Below are positions 9,201 to 13,453 of a stretch of 13,453 nt of DNA, in pieces. The position numbers and the translations under genes were made by a program. Under the pieces are notes generated by a model, which did no database searches, was not told the DNA's origin, and was given only the letters and a program-made list of their open reading frames with translations. Source of the DNA: Thoreauomyces humboldtii. Taxonomy: Eukaryota > Chytridiomycota > Chytridiomycetes > Spizellomycetales > Powellomycetaceae. Location of the stretch: contig JADGJA010000636.1 of NCBI GenBank assembly GCA_027596035.1, forward strand, positions 1-13,453. Direction: 5' to 3'. Numbering within the stretch: position 1 is the first letter of the stretch; the number at the start of each line of letters is the position of its first letter.

Positions 9201-12200
9201 TGGGTGAAGGAGACGCGTTCAGCATCGAGGTCATGCATGCTTTCATCGATGAACTGAATTTCACCGACACCCAGTTTGTGCCTGCCCTACGTGCCTTCCT
9301 CCAAACCTTCCGTCTCCCCGGCGAAGCTCAGAAGATCGATCGTATCATGGAAAAGTTTGCCGACAGATACTACGAGAACAATCCTGAGGTCTTCGCAAAG
9401 GCTGATACGGCCTACACGCTTGCGTTTTCGGTCATCATGCTTAACACCGATCAGCATTCCCCGACCATCAAGCATCGCATGGATCTGGCGGCCTACATCA
9501 AGAACAACCGCGGCATCAATGACGATGGAGATCTTCCTAACGAGCTCCTGAGCGACATCTTCGATCAGGTGTCCCGGGAGGAGATCATTATGGAGGAGGA
9601 ACACTCGGGAAAGCTCGCCCAGATGGCCATCGGATGGGGAGCCGGGGACCTCAATGATCGTCAGCGGATGGAGCTCTACCGGAAGGAGATCTCGCAAGTC
9701 CAGAAAAAGTCGCTTGGCGTGCTCAGTCAGAGTCAGAAGAACCGCACCCTTCTGCCCTGGCGGACGGCGGTCGGAGCCGAGATCGCGAGGCCCATGTTCG
9801 GGATGGCTAGCTGGGCCCTCATGGCCGTCTTCAGTCTGGCCTTTGAGGGTGCAGGAGACGATGAGGATAGTGCCGGTACTTACCCCGCTGACGACAGTAA
9901 CGGGATCGGTGCCTTCGAACCCAAACCGGCCGATCTCTGCCTTGAAGGTTTCGCGTTGTCGATCCGTCTTGCTAGCATCTTCCGCATGGAGACCGAGCGG
10001 GATGCTTTCGTCACATCGCTATCCAAGCTCACGGGACTTTCCCACATTCACGACATTCGTCCGAAGAACATCCGTGCCATCAAGACGCTCATCATGATCG
10101 CGGACATGTTGGGCGAGTACCTTGAAGGCAGCTGGATGCAGGTTCTAAAGGCCATTTCGCAGCTCGAGCGACTGCAGGTGATCGCCAATCGAGGATCATC
10201 CTTTGAAAGCAAACGCAGCGGAGAGATCGAGCGAGGGGAGAACGGGGACGAGGCGGGTCTCGTCCCTTACGGCGGTGCCAGGGCGAGTCTGTCGAACGCT
10301 GCGGGAGCCCCCGCTGGGGCATCTTACCGGACCGTTGAAGATGTTACAAGTCAATCGAGACCCAATCCGGCCGTCGAGAAGCTCATAGCGGAGTTCCACA
10401 ACCAGGCCACCGTCGTTGCCGTCGACCGCATCTTCACTAACACATTAAAACTCTCAGCCACTGCCATCATCCATTTCTTCAGGTGTCTTTGCCATGTGTC
10501 GATGGAGGAGGTCGGTCTCGACCCTGTCACGACCCCAACCGGGAGCATCCCCAACGCGAAGACCATCCAGGCCAGCGGTTCTGCGCCGCGCATGTATCTA
10601 CTGCAAAAGATCGTGGAGATCGCTTACTACAACATGCCGAGGATCCGTTTCGAGTGGACACAGATCTGGAGGATCCTTCAACCTTACTTCAACACGGTTG
10701 CATGTCACCCCAACGTGACGGTCTCGACCTTCGCAGTCGACTCGCTTCGTCAGCTTTCCATGAAGTTCCTGGAGCGCGAGGAGCTCGGTCACTGGACCGC
10801 TCAGAACGAGTTCCTGAGGTCGTTCGAGTGGATCATGAAGCACAACCCGGATCCCCGCATCAAGGAGCTCATACTCTCCAGCACCCGTCAGATGATCATG
10901 GCGAGAGGGAAGAGTTTGCGGAGTGGATGGAAGAGCATATTCGTCGTCCTCTCCAAGGCGGCTCAGAGCGGTGACGAGAAGATTGTGAACCTCGCGGTTA
11001 GCGTCGTGCAGATGATATTTGGAGGATTCTTCGAATGCGTCGTTGGGAACGCTGGAGCCGGGTTCGTCGACTTTGTGGGATGTCTGGTGGAGATCACTTT
11101 GGTGGAGGGGCCTCATGCGGAGGAAGTGGCGGCCGGCGGCATCCAACTTCTCCAGGCCGTCGCAAAGTGGCTGTCGACTTGGACGGGAGAGGTCGTCACC
11201 ACACGTGGTCGAAAAGTATCCTTCGCCGAGAACGACTACAGAAACGCCAGCGTGCCTCCCACCCCCGGAGGCGCTCACGCTCACCCGCAGAGACTGCCCT
11301 CTCAGCCATACCTTTCGGTCAATGGCCTGGTGTCCGAGGATCACTTCTTCTTGAAATGGTTTCCGATCCTGTCGGCGTTCTCGCGCATCATCATCGATTC
11401 CGAGAGCGTCACGGTGAGGACCAGGGCCATGGACGCCTTGTTCGAGACGTTACGGACAGCAGGGGCAGTCTTCGAACCCGGGTATTGGAAGAACATTCAG
11501 CGAAGCGTCATCCTTCCCATATTTGCCGAGCTCGGTCGAAGTGGTGGAGACGACGACGACGATGACGACGACGGTGCCAACTCTGACGCGGAAGCTGGCG
11601 CAGGAACAACTGAGGGACCACCCGCCCCGCAACGACGACGACCGCAACGGAGTCAGAAAGATCCTAACGTGACTGCCATCTACATTCACGGTCTCCGTCT
11701 ATACATCGACCTCGCTACTACCTACTTCACTACCCTCTCAACCAATCCGGACCTCCTCCGGAGCGTTTTCGACCTCCTGGTCGGGATGCTCACGAAGAGG
11801 GACGAGAAGCTCGCGACCACAGGTGGCATCTGCCTCCACGGGTTCATTCGAGACAATATGGGGACCATCGACTCCGATCAAGTCTGGGGAGTGGTTACGG
11901 ACGCGGTGGAAAGAGCGTTCAGAGGTACATCCCCGGGAGACCTACTGTGCTGCGAGTACGAACCACTGCCGGCGGCGCACAGTGCCAACAACGGGGTGAC
12001 CGCGGTCAAGGACAGGACGTTGGTTGTGGAGACGGGTTTCCAAGCCGCTCGAGACGCCGTCGGTGATGGAAAACGGGTCACGCTCGACACCCTCGACTTT
12101 GACTACGTCCTCGTCAAGTGCGTCACCCACCTCGAGCTCGTCCAAGGGGTCCGGGATCTCGTGTTCGGAGGCGTCGGGACTGTGGGAGCAGGATCTCGAA

Positions 12201-12913
12201 GAGGAAGCAGAAGGGAGTCCACCTTGCCCGAACCACCCACCCCTACGGACCTACCAGGATCCTCACCGAAACCGAAACCCCTCCAAGCCATCGCTCTGAT
12301 CCCTTACCCCTTCCGTCGTCGCTGGATCCAGTGCCTCTACAAGAGCTACGCCATCGCCCGCGCCTTCAACGAGGAGACGCCCCTCCGTTACGCAATCTAC
12401 AAGCGCGGTCTGGTGCCCCAGCTCCCCCACCTCGTCAAGCTCGAGACGGTCAGCTTCGCCACCTACCTCCGGGTCCTCTTCGCCGCGTACCGACTCGGGG
12501 AGCACGGAGAGGAGACGGACGGGAACCGACTCCACCGTCAGAAGGAACGGACAGACCATCCTCTCGCCGCCGACGAGCTGAGGAGGGAGCTGGTGGAGCA
12601 GACCTTGGACGTCTTGTCCCGATTCGATGACTTTGTGGGAGATCAGACCAGGAACGCACTTCACGTCGGTCTGTGGAGTCCGGTCGTGGTCCTGGTCTTC
12701 AAGGAGCTTCTCGGCGTGGAGGCTCTGTGGCGACCCAGAGGGGAGGAGGAGGACGGTGGCGACAGGGACGATGCGTCGAGGAGTCTCCTGGCGGAGTACA
12801 TACCAAAGTACTTTGGTGTCGCGGTCAAGATGCTGGGCGTGGACCGCGCCGACGTCAGAGCCGTGCTTCAGGAGTTCCTGGGAAGGGTCGGAGAGGATTA
12901 TATCAGGGTTTGA
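6278..12913 (+). CDS. SEC7: Sec7/BIG-type Arf guanine-nucleotide exchange factor, join 6278-6441, 6502-8320, 8382-8870, 8936-12913
   Basis: Activates Arf GTPases at the trans-Golgi network by swapping GDP for GTP, driving coat recruitment; a peripheral membrane protein. Four exons give 2149 aa (yeast Sec7: 2009). Order of domains: DCB (about 1-290, split by a Pro/Ser/Thr-rich insertion at 101-203), an acidic Ser/Glu-rich linker (290-490), HUS (from about 490, with the HUS box at 499, YYSDLLRKDVFLVFR), Sec7 catalytic domain (about 855-1045), then HDS repeats to the C-terminus. The glutamic finger is E954 in RLPGEAQKID; motif 2 is MLNTDQHSP at 992-1000. Spacing to ARNO is exact: E156, F190, S198 and P208 correspond to E954, F988, D996 and M1006. 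The ATG has A at -3 and G at +4. Unusual points: Asp8 run at 1696-1703 and two RRxS sites at 1912-1919. Confidence 0.95.
6442..6501 (+). other. SEC7 intron 1 (60 nt, phase 2, no stop)
   Basis: Donor GTACGC, branch candidate CTCAT at 6483-6487, acceptor CTTAG ending at 6501. The intron is T-rich compared with the flanking exons. Its length is a multiple of three and it has no in-frame stop, so the frame reads through it. Removal joins ASSTIS to ADDYWTPFKIAC, and the ADxYxxPFxxAC block is conserved in BIG/Sec7 DCB domains; the 20 intron-encoded residues have no counterpart I know. Retained, the protein would be 2169 aa. Confidence 0.75.
8321..8381 (+). other. SEC7 intron 2 (61 nt, phase 0)
   Basis: Donor GTGGGT after CENPQ, branch CTCAC at 8363-8367, acceptor CTTAG ending at 8381. 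Splicing gives ENPQ-TLADMYVNNDCD, the family block before the FERIVN helix. Without splicing the frame leaves the family sequence. Confidence 0.95.
8871..8935 (+). other. SEC7 intron 3 (65 nt, phase 0)
   Basis: Donor GTGAGT, branch CTAAC at 8913-8917, acceptor TTCCAG ending at 8935. It contains an in-frame TGA (8883-8885), so it must be removed. Splicing joins HMVSLDH to QMSHSFSTGS just before the Sec7 domain. Confidence 0.95.
11549..11572 (+). repeat. GAC/GAT codon repeat encoding Asp8
   Basis: Eight Asp codons in a row, (GAC)4 GAT (GAC)3, within SEC7 residues 1696-1703. This is a trinucleotide repeat in a poorly conserved, probably disordered HDS-region loop; a basic QRRRPQR cluster follows some 25 residues later. 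Its length may vary between strains. Confidence 0.9.
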
Positions 12914-13151
12914 TGATGATTTTCGTTTCCCCAGTTTTTTTTTATGGTTGGGGAATCCTCGGTCCCCACTTTCATTCCACTTTCTTTTTTCCTCCTCTTT
13001 TTGTTCCTGGGTATTCCCAATACTACTTTCTTTCTGTTCTACTGCGTTCGCGTGTGAAACCGAAACTTGATCCGGCCCGGGGAAAGCGCGACAGAACGCT
13101 GAGGGAATGCAACTGTTGATATGCTTGAGGGTGGTCTTTTGCAGAACTGGT
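12914..13151 (+). other. SEC7 3' flank / 3'UTR
   Basis: Begins directly after the TGA stop (12911-12913). It is T-rich, with a T9 run at 12935-12943 and long C/T tracts to about 13045, as in many fungal 3'UTRs. No AATAAA is present, and the cleavage site cannot be placed. Open frames on the minus strand here overlap SEC7 and look like shadows. Confidence 0.5.
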
Positions 13152-13187
13152 TTCGATAGCCTGATCAGTCGACGATCTGAGTTTGCA
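13152..13187 (+). repeat. 36-bp direct repeat, copy 1
   Basis: Runs from TTCGATAGCC to GAGTTTGCA and matches copy 2 at 33 of 36 positions. The last 20 bases (GTCGACGATCTGAGTTTGCA) are identical. It is followed at once by a hairpin, GCTCCG-CATGA-CGGAGC (13188-13204). It may be part of a dispersed element. Confidence 0.85.
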
Positions 13188-13323
13188 GCTCCGCATGACG
13201 GAGCGCGGAAGAGAGGAAGGGAGGGGTTGGAGGACAGGCGGGGAAGAGTCTGACATGGTACATGTGACGTTCCATCCACTTGTCATTGCGCAATCAGCTT
13301 CGGCCATCACCCTGCCCGATGGC

Positions 13324-13359
13324 TTCGATAGCTCGATCTGTCGACGATCTGAGTTTGCA
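13324..13359 (+). repeat. 36-bp direct repeat, copy 2
   Basis: Second copy, 172 bp after the first. The differences are at unit positions 10, 11 and 16. Its end overlaps a perfect 10-bp palindrome, GTTTGCAAAC (13353-13362). Confidence 0.85.
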
Positions 13360-13375
13360 AACTTTCGGAGGGTCT

Positions 13376-13387
13376 ATCTGAGTTTGC
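13376..13387 (+). repeat. Partial third copy of the direct repeat
   Basis: ATCTGAGTTTGC repeats the 3' core of the unit. It is followed by GTGACGG, which resembles the ATGACGG found after copy 1, so the shared element may be longer than 36 bp. Confidence 0.55.
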
Positions 13388-13453
13388 GTGACGGGAAGGG
13401 GAACGCCAAAAGGGGAAGGCGGGGATGCTGCTGGAGAAGAAGGGGTAGAAGGG

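Noticed and set aside
10483..10520. A GGTGTC donor-like sequence at 10481 that could start another SEC7 intron.
   Set aside because: The frame across it encodes HFFRCLCHVSMEEV, which matches the conserved FxxALCxVSxEE block of Sec7/BIG proteins, so it is coding.
12263..13279. A 338-codon minus-strand frame across the end of SEC7 and its 3' flank.
   Set aside because: Most of it is the reverse of well-supported SEC7 coding sequence, and the remainder reads the C/T-rich 3' flank as Lys/Glu/Arg-rich protein. No recognisable family.

Overview
This looks like nuclear DNA from a fungus. The genes are eukaryotic and carry short introns (60-74 nt in coding sequence) with GT...AG ends and CTNAY branch sites 15-22 nt before the acceptor. 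The coding DNA is moderately GC-rich with C-ending codons preferred. A class II tRNA-like Pol III gene is not present; the one tRNA seen is an ordinary tRNA-Pro(AGG). The two proteins are most like fungal Met6 and fungal/animal-type Sec7/BIG proteins. I cannot fix the lineage from sequence alone; a basidiomycete or an early-diverging fungus both fit.

Layout. Positions 358-2723 on the minus strand hold MET6, the cobalamin-independent methionine synthase: two coding exons, 763 aa, and probably one more intron in the 5' leader (2767-2963). A 3.55-kb gap separates its ATG from the next protein gene. It has no recognisable protein gene and contains one tRNA-Pro(AGG) gene on the minus strand (4694-4765) with A box, B box and a downstream T4 terminator. 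Positions 6278-12913 on the plus strand hold SEC7, the large trans-Golgi Arf guanine-nucleotide exchange factor: four exons and 2149 aa with the favoured splicing. The last 540 bases hold the SEC7 3' flank and a small direct repeat (36 bp, two copies plus a 12-bp piece).

How they relate. MET6 and SEC7 are transcribed divergently, away from the tRNA-bearing gap. They are unrelated housekeeping genes: methionine/one-carbon metabolism in the cytosol, and vesicle traffic at the late Golgi. I see no transposon, gene cluster, CRISPR array or previously undescribed multi-gene system. The points worth a second look concern gene structure: a leader intron in MET6 that hides an in-frame upstream ATG, a 3n stop-free intron in SEC7, a Phe in place of the usual brefeldin-A tyrosine in the Sec7 domain, a long insertion inside the DCB domain, and the small repeat family at the right end.
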